This document shows positions 44,871-56,248 of a stretch of 64,000 nucleotides of DNA, in pieces. The notes under the pieces are model-generated. The model had not been told where the DNA came from, did no database searches, and saw nothing but the letters and a program-made list of their open reading frames with translations. Source of the DNA: Limnanthes douglasii subsp. nivea (Eukaryota; Streptophyta; Magnoliopsida; Brassicales; Limnanthaceae); the NCBI GenBank assembly GCA_036936605.1, contig JAUPFV010000002.1:270080770-270144769 (forward strand). Direction: 5' to 3'. A program made the position numbers and the translations under genes. Numbering within the stretch: position 1 is the first letter of the stretch; each line of letters begins with the position of its first letter.

Positions 44871-45849
44871 TTTGGAAACCAGACCTCTCATTATTATTCT
44901 TTATTGATCCCCAAGTGAGATATAATACAATGACTACTCAGGAAAAACAAATATACCTCCCACCCTTTTGCGAGAAGGACTGGGGTTAAAAAACTCATCC
45001 AATTCTTCTCTCTCGCAAGATTAGTTGAAAGAGTAGAGAAATTGACTTGTGTCTTAGATTGCATCACTTCAATCACGGACATAGGCATTAGTGAACAATG
45101 TTCCTGTGTCCGAAATGGCCGCTACCCATAGTGGGAGAGACACTGGGACTCATAGGTGATATAGGTTACAATCTAAAGTTCACATTTAGTCGACTTTTGA
45201 GGAAGAAATTGAGGATAACAGTTACAAGTTTATTGGACCTTATGGATCAGATCAAGTCCATAATTCTCCAAGACGGGAATATCGTGTGAAAGATAGATAT
45301 GTGTCAGTATCGATAAATGATGAGGAAAAGCTCTATTTCTCTCACATACAGAGTGATCATCAAAGGAACCATGAGTGCCCAATGTGAAGGTATCATTCAA
45401 GGTCTCGATGCGAGGCATAAGCTAGAAGGAGGTTCCTCGGGAACCTCTTAGAAGATTAGAGGGAGGACGTGTAAGGTACTCAGGTTGCAAACGTGGCTTT
45501 TGAGCAGGTTTGGGTTGAGCCAATTGCTCAACAGGTTTCCCGAGACCTTCAAAACATTCTACCTTTAGGATTTCAACAGTAGGTTGAACCTGCTTTCCGT
45601 GAACCTTAGGTTGATTTATACCCACCTAGGGCAGAACCCTACTTGGTATCAATAAGAGTTCCTGGGGCAGGGACCTGTTTATGATAATCATGCATTAGTG
45701 TCTAATGTAGAGTCGCTCTATCGTGTGAACCCGTATTTGGCTCTGAGTGACAAGCTAAATTAAGATTTTTAGACCCAGAGGTAGAAGAGAAAGATATATT
45801 CATTGATTTTGGAAATTGTGGTGGTTGAACTAGCTATAAGGGTCGACGT
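44871..45849. other. Leader region of element C, no gene recognised
   Basis: About 1 kb between LTR and gag with no domain on either strand. A Gln/Pro-rich 67-codon frame on the minus strand (45422-45625) is probably chance. Confidence 0.45.
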
Positions 45850-46840
45850 CCACGAAATGGAGAAGTGTGATGGGACTGGTGACAAGAGCACCACATTGAG
45901 TAGTTTACGAAAGTAATGATGAGTTTTCTTGAGGATGTTTATTTATGGTTTCACGCTCTTTTGATAACTTTCAAGGGGAACACTCTAACCTGGTTCAATC
46001 GGTTGGCTTGAGGTCAATCACAAGCTTCGATCATTTATGGACTCTTTTTAGACATTAATTTATAAGGAGCAAAGTAACAAAAGGCCATGAGGACAATATA
46101 ATACACCATACACAAATGAACATGGAAAACTTGAGATATTACACACAATTCTTTCTACATACCAATAATAACCTCGACGATTATTGCGAGAAGGTGGCCA
46201 TTAATTTGTATAGGTAGGGGCTCATACCATGTTCTAATATAGCAGAAGAAATCACGAGAAAAAAGCGTTTACAGATCCCGATCGAGGAGACTATGCGTCT
46301 TTGTGTAATTTGGAACGATACACCAAGGAAAAATTATAAAACCTCCGGCTCTGATCCATGTAGTAACTTCGATCGCTTAAAGCGCACCCCAAGTGGTTCA
46401 ACAATAAAAAATTTCACATCCTCTACTTTCCACCCTTAGCGGTTCCAGCACAGAAACGGTTAATTCAAGTCCAAACTCCTAGGCAACTATAAATCATAGT
46501 GTAGAAGAGTTCCTTTTCGGGTCAATGACGCGACGATAAGATGAATAAATGGTTAATGCATGACCATTTTACCGACTTAACAACGAGCATGGCACAAATC
46601 TACCAAAGCACTAAGGGTCACATCCAATTTAGGTCTCTTTCTCCAATTACCAAACCTCAGGAGGATAAAAACAGAAAGTGCTACAAGTTCTATAATAACG
46701 ACGACCATGGGCCAAAGGATTCCATAACATTCATAGAAGAAATCCTGAGTTTGATTGATAATGGTAGACTACTTCAATATGTAAATGATAATCACGAAAC
46801 TCAAAGAAATTCTGGAAACAAAGCAGGTCAATTGGGGTAG
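45850..46840 (+). pseudogene. Gag of element C
   Basis: The gag domain is readable across frames: HEMEKCDGTGD, then FHALLITFKGNTLTWFNRLA and YCEKVAINLYR. The C-terminal end is open (46541-46840) with KCYKFYNNDDHGPKDSI and EEILSLIDNGRLLQYV, a decayed version of the Tat Gag Cys/His segment seen in A. Confidence 0.8.
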
Positions 46841-46979
46841 GTAGCTCAAGGACTGAGGTAGCATTTTTGAAGAAAGAAAATAAAAAATATGAGTAGTGTT
46901 TAGCCAGGTGGCTACTATTTATGACTTAATAAATTAATATCTAGATCATGACCCAAACCGTTATGTTGTTCAAATTGTC

Positions 46980-47700
46980 TTCGCAGGAGAGTATCTTGAC
47001 TCTGATCCCGAGTATCATGTGGTTACGGTTGTATCAGGAGGAGATGATTTGAGCGCTTCCATAGAGCTCTTTATTATTTTTGGGGGTGATACTGCTACAG
47101 TAATTACTAATTCTTATAGAAAGAGACGCGTCAGGAGCCTCGAAGTACAGTTTTATGGGAGAATATCTCTATATCTTAGTCGAGCTTTGTACCCTCTCAT
47201 TATTTTTTAAGATGATTTTTTGCAAGGCGTTGTAGGCCCTCGTAATGATGATAACCTGATGAATGCTTCTGTAGGATGAGAAGATGTTTTTACGGTCTTG
47301 ATAGACACATAACTTTTAGCTAATATTTTGTTTCAAGGAGCCTATGATCGCATGAGAAGCTCCTTTTCCATGCACCGCTCGGGTCGAACCGTAGTTGGGT
47401 TCACCCAAATGAGTGTATATTAACTGAGAAGTTTAAAACATATGTCATTCTATGATGATATGACTTCAAGAAGACGATCATGGCACTTTTTATGGTGGTA
47501 TATTTACCAATATCTTACGACACGATTTTTGGAAGATTATGGCTTGACTAAAGGCATGCAATAGCCTACATCAGCAACCAATGCCTGAAGTATGTGATAG
47601 TGTAAAAAGTATGACTCATTTGAAGCATTCAGAAGATTGCAAGCGAGTGCTACTATCCATTTTTGGCTCCTAAGAAGGAAAAGAAGAAGGTTAAAGGTGA
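46980..47700 (+). pseudogene. Protease region of element C
   Basis: IIFGGDTATVITNSYRKRRVRSL matches B's linker (IIFGGDTVTAPSTSSRKRHVHNL). A degenerate active site (VLIDT) and YDTIFGRLWLD*RHAIAYISNQCLKYV follow, matching A's CYNTILGRSWLSRMHAVAS. Confidence 0.78.
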
Positions 47701-48090
47701 GTATATGAAAAGGAAAAAATCCATGGAAGAATATAAATTTTCGAGGCCTTTGGTGGGGTTCGAGGAGGTAGAAGAACCTAGAGAGGTCTCTAGTTTTGTG
47801 GGACCATGAGAGGATGTCGAGGTGCATCGCTTTTAGGACGGAAAAAGCTTAAAAATATGTACCAGCTTGTCATGAACTTTAGAAAGAGAGTTGATTGAAT
47901 GTTTGTTAAAAAACTTTGATGTCCTTTCTTAGTCGAGTAAGGATCTAACTAGGATTCAGCGGACATAATCTACCATAAGCTATCGACTAGCCCATTTATG
48001 AAGAGATCAAAAAAGGAACTTACAAACTAGTGGATGAGGAAGGAAGTCAACTTCAGAACTTGTAGAACATTGAGCATCTCTAACTCCATC
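47700..48090 (+). pseudogene. RT start fused to integrase end: deletion junction of element C
   Basis: The segment before RT (GKSLKICTSLS, LIECLLKNFDVLS*SSKDLTRI) leads to RDQKRNL-like sequence, which passes at about 48005-48020 straight into GTYKLVDEEGSQLQNL*NIEHL, the last part of Tat integrase (compare A's GTYRLQDKDGRILNHPWNIEHL). About 3.7 kb that A has between these points is missing. Confidence 0.75.
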
Positions 48091-48589
48091 TTACGAATAT
48101 ATATTGAACATTTTACTTTTTTGGACTAAAATTATTATAAATGGTGAAATTTTTAATGGCACACTATTTCCTACTTCGGTGATGCAATAAGGTTTTAGCA
48201 AGGTTCTCACATAGCAAAATTAATGAAATTGATGCCATAAAAATGATCTAGTTTATCATAAACATACATGTTTTAATTTAGGGTCTTTATCCTTGCAAAA
48301 AAAAAACAATATTAATTAAGGAAGAGCATTGAGCTCGAAGTGATTGCCAATATTCGAATAGACATTTTCTTCCTTGAAAAAATATCCAATAAAGGTTTGT
48401 TGAGAAAGAACCTCAGGCTCGAAGTGTCCACTAAGGTCCAATGACTGTCAAGGCAGGGCTGGTTACCAATAAAGGAAAAATGATTACTTCTCGCTAGCAG
48501 AAGTGGTGGTTAGAAGAGTGTTTTAACAGTGATATCAACAAGGGAGTCAAGAGAAGCAGTGTTCTTCTGTGTGATATATGGGGTAGGCT

Positions 48590-51060
48590 TGTGTGATGTT
48601 TTGATGTCCACTTCTGATTATTCTTCAGATTTATCGTCTGATACGGGGTCAAATTCCAAAGACACCCTAAGCGGTCAATTAGCTTCAAAAACGTGTTCAA
48701 CAAATTTCTAAGGTGGAGTTCTAGGAAACACTTGTGGAAGTTCAAGATCATCTCTTCCTAGATCTTGTCTTTTTTTTTTCGTTGACATCGATGAATTCTT
48801 TCCAGGTTTCTTCGAACATTGTCTCTTCTTCTTTAGCAGGTTTCTTGGTAGTCAATTTTTCCCTTTTTTTATCTTATTTTCAAGCTTTCAATATCCTCTT
48901 TGAGTTTGTCTATCTCCTTTCTATTATTTTTATCACTTGTCTATTATTTTGTCCTGGCTTCGAGAACTATATTCACCGTGTTTTGTTTTTGTTTCTACGT
49001 CTCCTTTCTGTCGATTACACACTTGATAGATTTTTCATTAAGGATAATAAGTCAGGGGCTTTAGCTTCATGCTCCGCAACTGAATTTTTCATCATACCCC
49101 ATGTGTTGTTCAGAATGTACGAAAGAAATTATAGAAGTTACAAAAAAGTATAATGACTTTGGAGAATGAAAAAGTCAAGAAGTTAACTTATTATGAAGGG
49201 CGATATACCAAACAATCGTATCAAGAATGAGCCAAGAAATTATAGGCATAGTTAGCTTCAAAGAGTTAGCATACCTTAACACAAATTTTGAGATATCCTC
49301 ATCGACATTTACGTAAACTTTACCATGTGGCTCGAGCTTCACAACCACTTCTTGTGAACCGCGATTTACTGCAGATTCGGTAAGACCACCTTTCTTGTCA
49401 ACCTCTTGTAGATGTATCTTAGTTTTGTATACAAGAGAGTCATCCCTCGAGCTCTTTTAAAAATGATGATGGTTTGGGCATGGTCGTATAATTTTGATCT
49501 ATCTCAAGGATGAAAAAATCGTCAGCCATCGAGCTCTCTTTTTTTCACTTTATTTTGAGAGGAATCAAACTACTCTATTTTCTTGAGGCGTTAACCAGGA
49601 TCTCATACTCAAAATGGTAAATTGATAGTCTTGTTTATGGCAGCCGCAAGCTTCAAAGTGTCAACCTTCTTACCCTCTTTATTCTCCTCAAGAGTAAGCT
49701 TTTTTCCATGTCCCAGAAAGTCGAGTTTATGAAATTGGGGTTGGTGAAGCACTTGTGGAACTCGTCATTCCAATTGATTTTGGCACAATCGCTCAACAAC
49801 GTAAGTTTCTCCTTACCTTCACTTTTGGATGCACTAAATAACTTTGAATATTCTAGAAGAAAAGAGGTAGAAGGGAAAATTATGGAAAATAAAATAAAGA
49901 TCAAGGAAAAAATGAAGAATCGACTTCTAAGGGAATAAGTTTCAGTTGAGGGTGATAAACTAGTCCAAAGTAGGGGAACTCCTACAGTTGTAACTCCAAC
50001 CACTTCTAACGAGGGTCGGGTTGGTCGTACTAATTGGGGTTCCACTCTCCAATGTATATCAGACAAATATTAAGTGTTTCTTCCATTATGCTTCAGACTC
50101 TAACAAATCCACTTTCACTTTCTGGTCGTTCCCCACAGTGAGATAATAATATGAGTAGTTGTGATTGATAAATATATTTATTTGGGAAATTACTTGTTTT
50201 ATCGTCAAAGGAAGCCCCAATAACCCCAAGACGGTTATAAAAGACATCAAAGTCTTTTAGGCGTTCAGACTGGCTTGACTAGAGTAGAGTTCAAATGTGC
50301 TGAACAACTACCTAATACTTGCGTGAAAAAGAAACCATAAGCCCAAGTTGAAGATATCAGTGAAAAAGACCAATTCATCCAATTTTACGGAAAAAAGGGT
50401 TTAATATTGTTCTGGTAACCTTTCCTTAACATTGTCAGGAATATGCTAATGAGTTTGGATCCTTGAGAGGTTACCAAGGTGCAAATACACATACTTGATA
50501 TTCTTAAGTACAACGTGGTGTGCGTCTTTGATATTGAAATCCAGGTTCCCTTTGGTAAGTTCTGGGCCTATGGGTCTAGCCACTCTGGCCTACGAGGCTT
50601 TTTATCGGAGTTTGAAGTTCCCTAATCCTACTTTACATTTCTTAGTCTTGCGAGGAGCACTCGCCATCGGTATACGAACGGATCTCGTAGTCTTTTTTGT
50701 TTGAAGGCTTTCAATTTATCGGTAACATGACATATATTGTTTTTTACCAAAGTTCATACTCTTCTACCGTGCCCTCTATTACGTCTTCAGTTGGGGTCAC
50801 GTAAGAATAAATTTATGGTTGCGATTGTGTAATTCGGGGACAAACCAGAAGGTTCCCTTTGGGTATTGCACTCCTCAAAAAAAAACTTGATGATAGTTGA
50901 GCTGTGCTTTGACAATACAAATTTGATTGAATCATTGACTATTTGAGGGGCCTGGGTGGATGAGGATGTCGACTCGTTCTTGACGGCACCTTCTTCATCC
51001 TCTAGAGGCATCATTGAAATTGTTTGGCAAGTCAAGGGCCCCTAAAATCTGCTTATTAGC
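48590..51060 (-). pseudogene. Antisense gene of element C
   Basis: On the minus strand, KLDELVFFTDIFNLGLWFLF, then LGLPLTIKQVISQINIFIN, VDLLESEA*WKKHLIFV align with A's KLSEIVIFTELFNWGLRFPL, GIPLPMEEFAAVASLC, MDDLLESERNWRTHFLFV. INWNDEFHKCFTNPNFINSTFW (in 49653-50066) matches A's EKWGNRFHNAFTGGNLARSYLW. An acidic end (SLEFDPVSDDKSEE) lies near 48650. Many stops. Position and direction relative to gag-pol are as in A. Confidence 0.78.
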
Positions 51061-51401
51061 TAGAACGTTCCATAGTTTAACCACAGGCTCTCTATCTCTA
51101 AGGACTTAACTCCAAAGGTTTATTTTAGTGTTCGAGGTTGTACCACTTCATAAAGCGGTTCATATTTTTCCCGCCATAACTGGAAATAAGAATAAACAGA
51201 AAGAATATACCTTTAGAAATGATCGGAGCTCACCTAAAGAAGAGAAAAACGTGGTAAGAAGACATGAACCAGGCTATGAGCTCTGATAAACACTTAGATT
51301 ACGGGATATAACGGAAGCGGATCTGAATTCAAGTAATCGAGGAAAATACGCGACGATGGGAAGAAAGGTAGTGGAGGAGCAAGGGAATAAAATATTATCC
51401 C

Positions 51402-51411
51402 TTATTTATAG
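51402..51411 (-). promoter_or_regulatory. Putative TATA box of the antisense gene, element C
   Basis: The minus strand reads TCTCTATAAATAAGGG, about 350 bp before the N-terminal part of the antisense gene and outside the LTR. D has the same box with similar surroundings. Confidence 0.5.
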
Positions 51412-51889
51412 AGAATAAAACCGAGACAACTCGTCATCTTACCATAGGATGCTATCATGACAAAAGATTCGTGGAGTTTAATCGCCAGAGACTCTGCATG
51501 TACGCGCCGTAAAGTTGTAGTAAAAGCATGCCCTTATGGAAGAGCAGGTTCGACATGTGACGAAGATGCACAGACCTAGGTTTGAGGGAGCACAAAATCA
51601 AAGCTTCAAAGTTGTTCAAATTCTACTAGCATTGAAATTAAAGCCTCCACTTTGGAGAGAGCTTGGCCTATGACCAATACCTTGAAATGGACCAATTCGG
51701 TTACACTCCAAGTTTCTAACGCTTCCATTTCAAGGGTGAGTATTTCCAAAATCAAAAGTACGCATCGGCTCTACTTAAGGCCCGAGAAGTTTAACACACT
51801 CTAGGGGATCCCGGACTGGCATTGTCAAACCTTATCAGTGACCTTTTGATATTTCTCCCTCGACCAGTTTGACATGAATAGGGAGCCAC

Positions 51890-52181
51890 TAATAAAAAAA
51901 ATTATCAATTGGGCTAAAGGGCTTGTTTTGAACCAATTTTAGGCCTTATAAATTGTAGGCTAAGTGCAAGTCATATAAAAGATTCTTTTATATTAATCGA
52001 CCAATAGAGCTCAAACACCCACATTAATCACTACACGTATAAATTATCACCCTCTTGGAAAAAACGTGAACACTCATTACTATATTTTAGCATCAACTAT
52101 TCACTCTCTCTCGAATAGTAGTATTTTATCTTCATTTATCAACTAATAATATTATTATGGTAAAAAAATCCGGACTCTTCA
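51890..52181 (+). repeat. 3' LTR of element C
   Basis: Preceded by purine-rich GAATAGGGAGCCAC; starts TAATAA (TG mutated) and ends GGACTCTTCA. It has CCAATAGAGCTCAA and CACCCTCTTGG shared with the 5' copy and D. Confidence 0.78.
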
Positions 52182-52794
52182 ATATTAAAATATTATTTGA
52201 TTAAATATTGTTAACAACATTTAATATTCAAATCGGATAAGACATATAATTTGTTTATGGAATGAAAAATAAAATACCTAGTGAAGACATAAATTTACTC
52301 ATATATGTTGAGTCGTTTGAATCTTTATATATACTAGGGTCGCCAGGGTTAAAAGGGAATTTTTGGTCATTGCTTTTGTCGACTTTGTTGTGATACTTAC
52401 AAGGGTTAAACTATTTCCTCCATAAGATCTATTATTTTCTCAATATTTCAAAAAATACCCTACTTTGTTATTTACTAGCTTTGTCCGGTCCGAACTTATA
52501 ATGGGCTGGGTACGGAAATAAAAATAATGACCTGTATACGGTCGGGCAGGGTATAAATTTTAGTTTGTCCAACCAAACCAGCCTGGAAATATAAAATATA
52601 TATAAAAATAAAAAATATAAATAATAATAATAATATATAATATTGGGAGACTTATTATTTAAACTTACCATTTAGGACTCATCCAACAAAGCTATTACGG
52701 AAAAAGTCACAAAAACAATTAAGAGATTTTATACCTAAAATACCCTTCTATATACCATCCAACAAACAACTATACCAATTTTTATTTTTATTAA
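52182..52794. other. AT-rich DNA, nothing supported
   Basis: A GC-richer patch (52485-52550, GGTCCGAACTTATAATGGGC) resembles ends of hAT-like elements, but no partner end is clear. Confidence 0.4.
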
Positions 52795-52916
52795 CTTAAA
52801 ATTTTAAAAGGTTCATATCTTTTAAACAATAACTCAGAAAAAAAATCTGAAAATACCATTGGTTTTGTTTTTTAAGACGAACAAAACTAGTACCACTCAT
52901 GATAGGTTTTGAATTT
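52795..52916 (+). repeat. Direct repeat, left copy, flanking the minisatellite
   Basis: About 120 bp, from TAAAATTTTAAAAG to GGTTTTGAATTT; the copy at 53293-53414 is the same apart from scattered changes. Confidence 0.88.
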
Positions 52917-52934
52917 AAAAAACAAATTTACACA

Positions 52935-53270
52935 TGTTTCGCATCTAGCAAAACAAAAGGTTTCTCATCTAGAAAAACAAATAAGGTTTCGCATTTAGCA
53001 AAATAAATCAGGTTCCGCATCTAGCAAAACAAATAAGGATTCTCATCTAGCAGAACAAAGAAGGTTCCGCATCTATTAAAACAAAAAAGGTTTCTCATCT
53101 AGCAAAACAAAGAAGGTTTCGCATCTAGGAAAACAAATAAGCTTTCTCATCTATCAAAACAAAGAATGTTTCGCATCCAGCGAAACAAAGAAGGTTTCTC
53201 ATCTAGCGAAACAAATAAGGTTTCTCATCTAGCAAAACAAAGAAGGTTTCTCATCTAGAAAAACAAAAGC
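52935..53270 (+). repeat. 26-bp minisatellite, about 13 units
   Basis: The consensus is CATCTAGCAAAACAAAGAAG plus GTTTCK. Units alternate TTTCTCATCT and TTTCGCATCT. Identical spacing without unique spacers rules out a CRISPR array. Confidence 0.9.
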
Positions 53271-53292
53271 ATCTTCTTCGTTTAGACTATAA

Positions 53293-53414
53293 AATTAAAA
53301 TTTAAAAGTCCGTATCTTTTAAACCATAACTCCAAAAAATAAACCGAAAATACCATTGGTTCTGTTTTTTAAAACGAACAAAACTAATACCACTCATGAT
53401 ATGTTTTGAATTTG
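53293..53414 (+). repeat. Direct repeat, right copy, flanking the minisatellite
   Basis: It shares GAAAATACCATTGGTT, ACGAACAAAACTA and ACCACTCATGATA with the left copy, in the same orientation. Confidence 0.88.
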
Positions 53415-55068
53415 ATTAATTTTTTTTATAATTTACCCTATGATTATTCGTAGACACCATGACTGTTTGACACCTGGGAACAAATGATGAAAGTCAATAA
53501 ATGTTATTGCAAAGACTTTTGAATCGAAAAAAATTAGTATAGAGACTTTTGACGGACGCCAGGTGCGTTTTTACACAGAGAGTTTCCAGTGAGGTTGATG
53601 GCATGTCCGATTCGGCCGGCGGTAGTTGGGTTGTAATTGATAGAAGTCAAACATAGAGATTTGATGGATATGGTTGCAATATATAGTTATTCTAAAAAAT
53701 CCAACAAAGAAAAGAAAAAAGTCGTCTTTGACTATGAGAATGAGAATAAAGAAAAGAACTATGATTTTGTTGCAGTAATAGAAAGAGAAATGTAAATAGG
53801 TGACTCAAATGAGTATTTCTAAGAGAAACATGAAGATGTTATTTGAATTTTTATAGTTGTGAATTTATTTTAATATAAATTTATCACTTGTCTTTATTAT
53901 TTAATCTGTCAATAATGTTATTTGTTAAGTACGTCGCCAAACACAATACCACATTTAATATCGATATTTAAAAAATTTCTCATGATTTTGACAATGAATA
54001 TGAAGATGAAAAAATTGTGATAGATGATGGTGTGATGATTGATTATAGTATTGGAAATTATAAAAAGTTTTGAAAAATATTTATGTTTATTTCAATATTT
54101 TATATATCATTATTTAAAACATGTTTTAGATTATTTGTTTTATATTTTTTTTTATTTAAATAACATTTAATGGTTTATTTAACTATATTTATCTTGATTC
54201 AAAATGTTTAAAAATATTAATTTATGGATAATTATAAAATAAAATCAACTTTGAGATATCAAACCGAATGAAAAATTCGAATAATAAAAATATTGCTTGC
54301 GGATCGGATTAGAATGACCCGCAGACACACGCAGATCGGTTTCGGACTCAAAAATACTAAAACCCGATTAGAATCCAACCCATTATCATCTTTAAAAATA
54401 ATAAAATTATTTAAATTGAATTTTTATATAATTCTTTTGAAATAACAAAATAACGAATCAATGAAGGCATTTGGCCATGCCATCCCGCGAAAAACCTAAG
54501 AAGGCATAATAAATGTACCGTATATTCCCAACTATCACACCCAACAGAACCTTGGCCGTTTATTGTGCTCCACCGTCCATAATCAGACCATTGATGTATG
54601 TGAATAGGTTCCAACTCTTTTTACTGCTGATAATCAATGAACATGTTTGGATTTACAAGGACGTTGGAAGATAATAGGATTTAACATAAAGGTTTTGCGA
54701 GAAGGTACACTAAATCTTTTGTAGTAGACCTTGTTACATATGTTAAAGATATTAAATATTAGAGCCATCTGAGAGACCTTAGAGATATTAATTTATATAC
54801 AGCGGTTAAGTTTTCTTATTAAATATATAATTTTAATTAATTTTTTGTATATTTGTATTTTTTTTATATGGTTTTATAACGTGAGTTTAGATTTTGAATT
54901 CAAATTTTTTTTCGTTGTGAATTTATTTTTTATGTTGGTAAAAACAATTTTTTTTATATTTTTTTAGATGTCAAGTTATTACAAGTGTTTTTAAGTTAGG
55001 AAGACCAAAAAAGAACATTTCCATGAAAATGTTCATTTGCACAAAATCGAGACACACAATCACACGAT
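53415..55068. other. AT-rich DNA, no gene seen
   Basis: Only short chance frames. At 54960-55060 a frame with VRKTKKEHFHENVHLHK is cut by the hAT left end; it is too short to name. Confidence 0.45.
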
Positions 55069-55180
55069 TAGAGATGTTGATGGTTCTGAAGAACCGGACC
55101 GAACTTTAACGGCCCAGTTGATGATCTTATTTTTAAAACCGAAACCGATAAAACCGAAAATATCGGTTAAAAACCGAACC
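55069..55180 (+). repeat. Left end and subterminal repeats of the hAT element
   Basis: GAACCGGACCGAAC, AAAACCGAAACCGATAAAACCGAAA and AAAACCGAACCGATAAACC are repeated ACCGA(T/A)-type motifs in direct order. Confidence 0.65.
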
Positions 55181-56248
55181 GATAAACCAATAGAATCAAT
55201 AAAATTATAAAATAATTTTAAAATAAAATTATAAAAAATTATATAAAGATTAATTTTAAAATATAATATAAATTATTAAAAATTGATTAATATAATATAT
55301 GCCATAAGATAAGTAAATACATTATAAAATATATAAAAACTATATTATTTATACGATAGAAAAAAGAAACTTTTTTTATTTAATTGAAAATTTTGATTTT
55401 ATTACTCATTAATGCTAATAAATTAAATGGTAATTATATAATTTAGGTAAACATCTTACATAACTTGTGGTCGAAAAGAAAAAAAAATATTTTGTTTTAA
55501 TTAGAAAAATTAATAATGTTGGATTTAAAAATTTAAATTTAAATTAAATTATAATCAACGAAAATCGAGTTCTTTTCGTTTCAATGTCAAAATTGATTTT
55601 GTTAAGGTGAAAATTTTATAGTCAATACTCCCTCTTAAAAATTGAAAATGAGAATTATGTCTTAACGGTAAATGATATACCTAATATATTTCTATACAGC
55701 GCAATACACGATTTGAGTGGGTGAGAAAATTTAGTGCTTTTAGAAGGAAAACTATATTCTTGGGATGAGAATTAATTTCGCTAATTGATTTGGGCGGAAA
55801 CTTATTGATTTGGGGAACCTAATTTTTCAGACATAAAATTAAACCTAGGGTTTGTTTTTTTCTGCAGCAGCAGTCACAACCACACTATACTTATATAGAT
55901 TCTTACAACCACAACAACATTCAAATCCAAAAATACTTTCTTCTTCATTTTAGGTATGATTTCTTATTCTGTTTCTCGTCTCGTCTTTAAATTCTATATC
56001 CTCCAATTTCTTCACATTCATGATTCATCATTTTCATTGGATTCATTTTGAGTTTAATTTTTTAAAGATTCTTTTAGATTTACAACATCAATAATATATG
56101 TTGAGCTCTAGTTTTTTGTTTGTCGAGTCTTTATATAAATTGTTTACTTAAGCCTTTTGAATTTATAGTTACAGTCTTAGGTTTTATTCCAAAATTTTGT
56201 ATTCCTTCCAATAATTTTATAAATTTATATAACGGATACATATTTTTC

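Larger units (their letters stand above)
44622..52181 (+). mobile_element. Tat-lineage gypsy element with internal deletion (element C)
   Basis: Two LTRs in direct orientation (44622-44870 and 51890-52181) enclose gag, protease, the very start of RT, the last residues of integrase and an antisense gene. RT, both RNases H and the integrase core are gone. Stops are dense. It belongs to the same lineage as A but another family: its LTRs match the remnant D, not A or B. Confidence 0.87.

Noticed and set aside
48494..49153. Open frames on both strands (85 and 139 codons)
   Set aside because: They do not agree with the frame that aligns to the antisense gene of A; treated as shadows.
52935..53270. 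Regular short repeats that could suggest a CRISPR array
   Set aside because: Units are directly adjacent with no unique spacers, in a plant genome.
52485..54380. A non-autonomous hAT between two GGTCCG/GGATCGG-rich patches
   Set aside because: The two patches do not form a convincing inverted repeat and no flanking duplication is seen.
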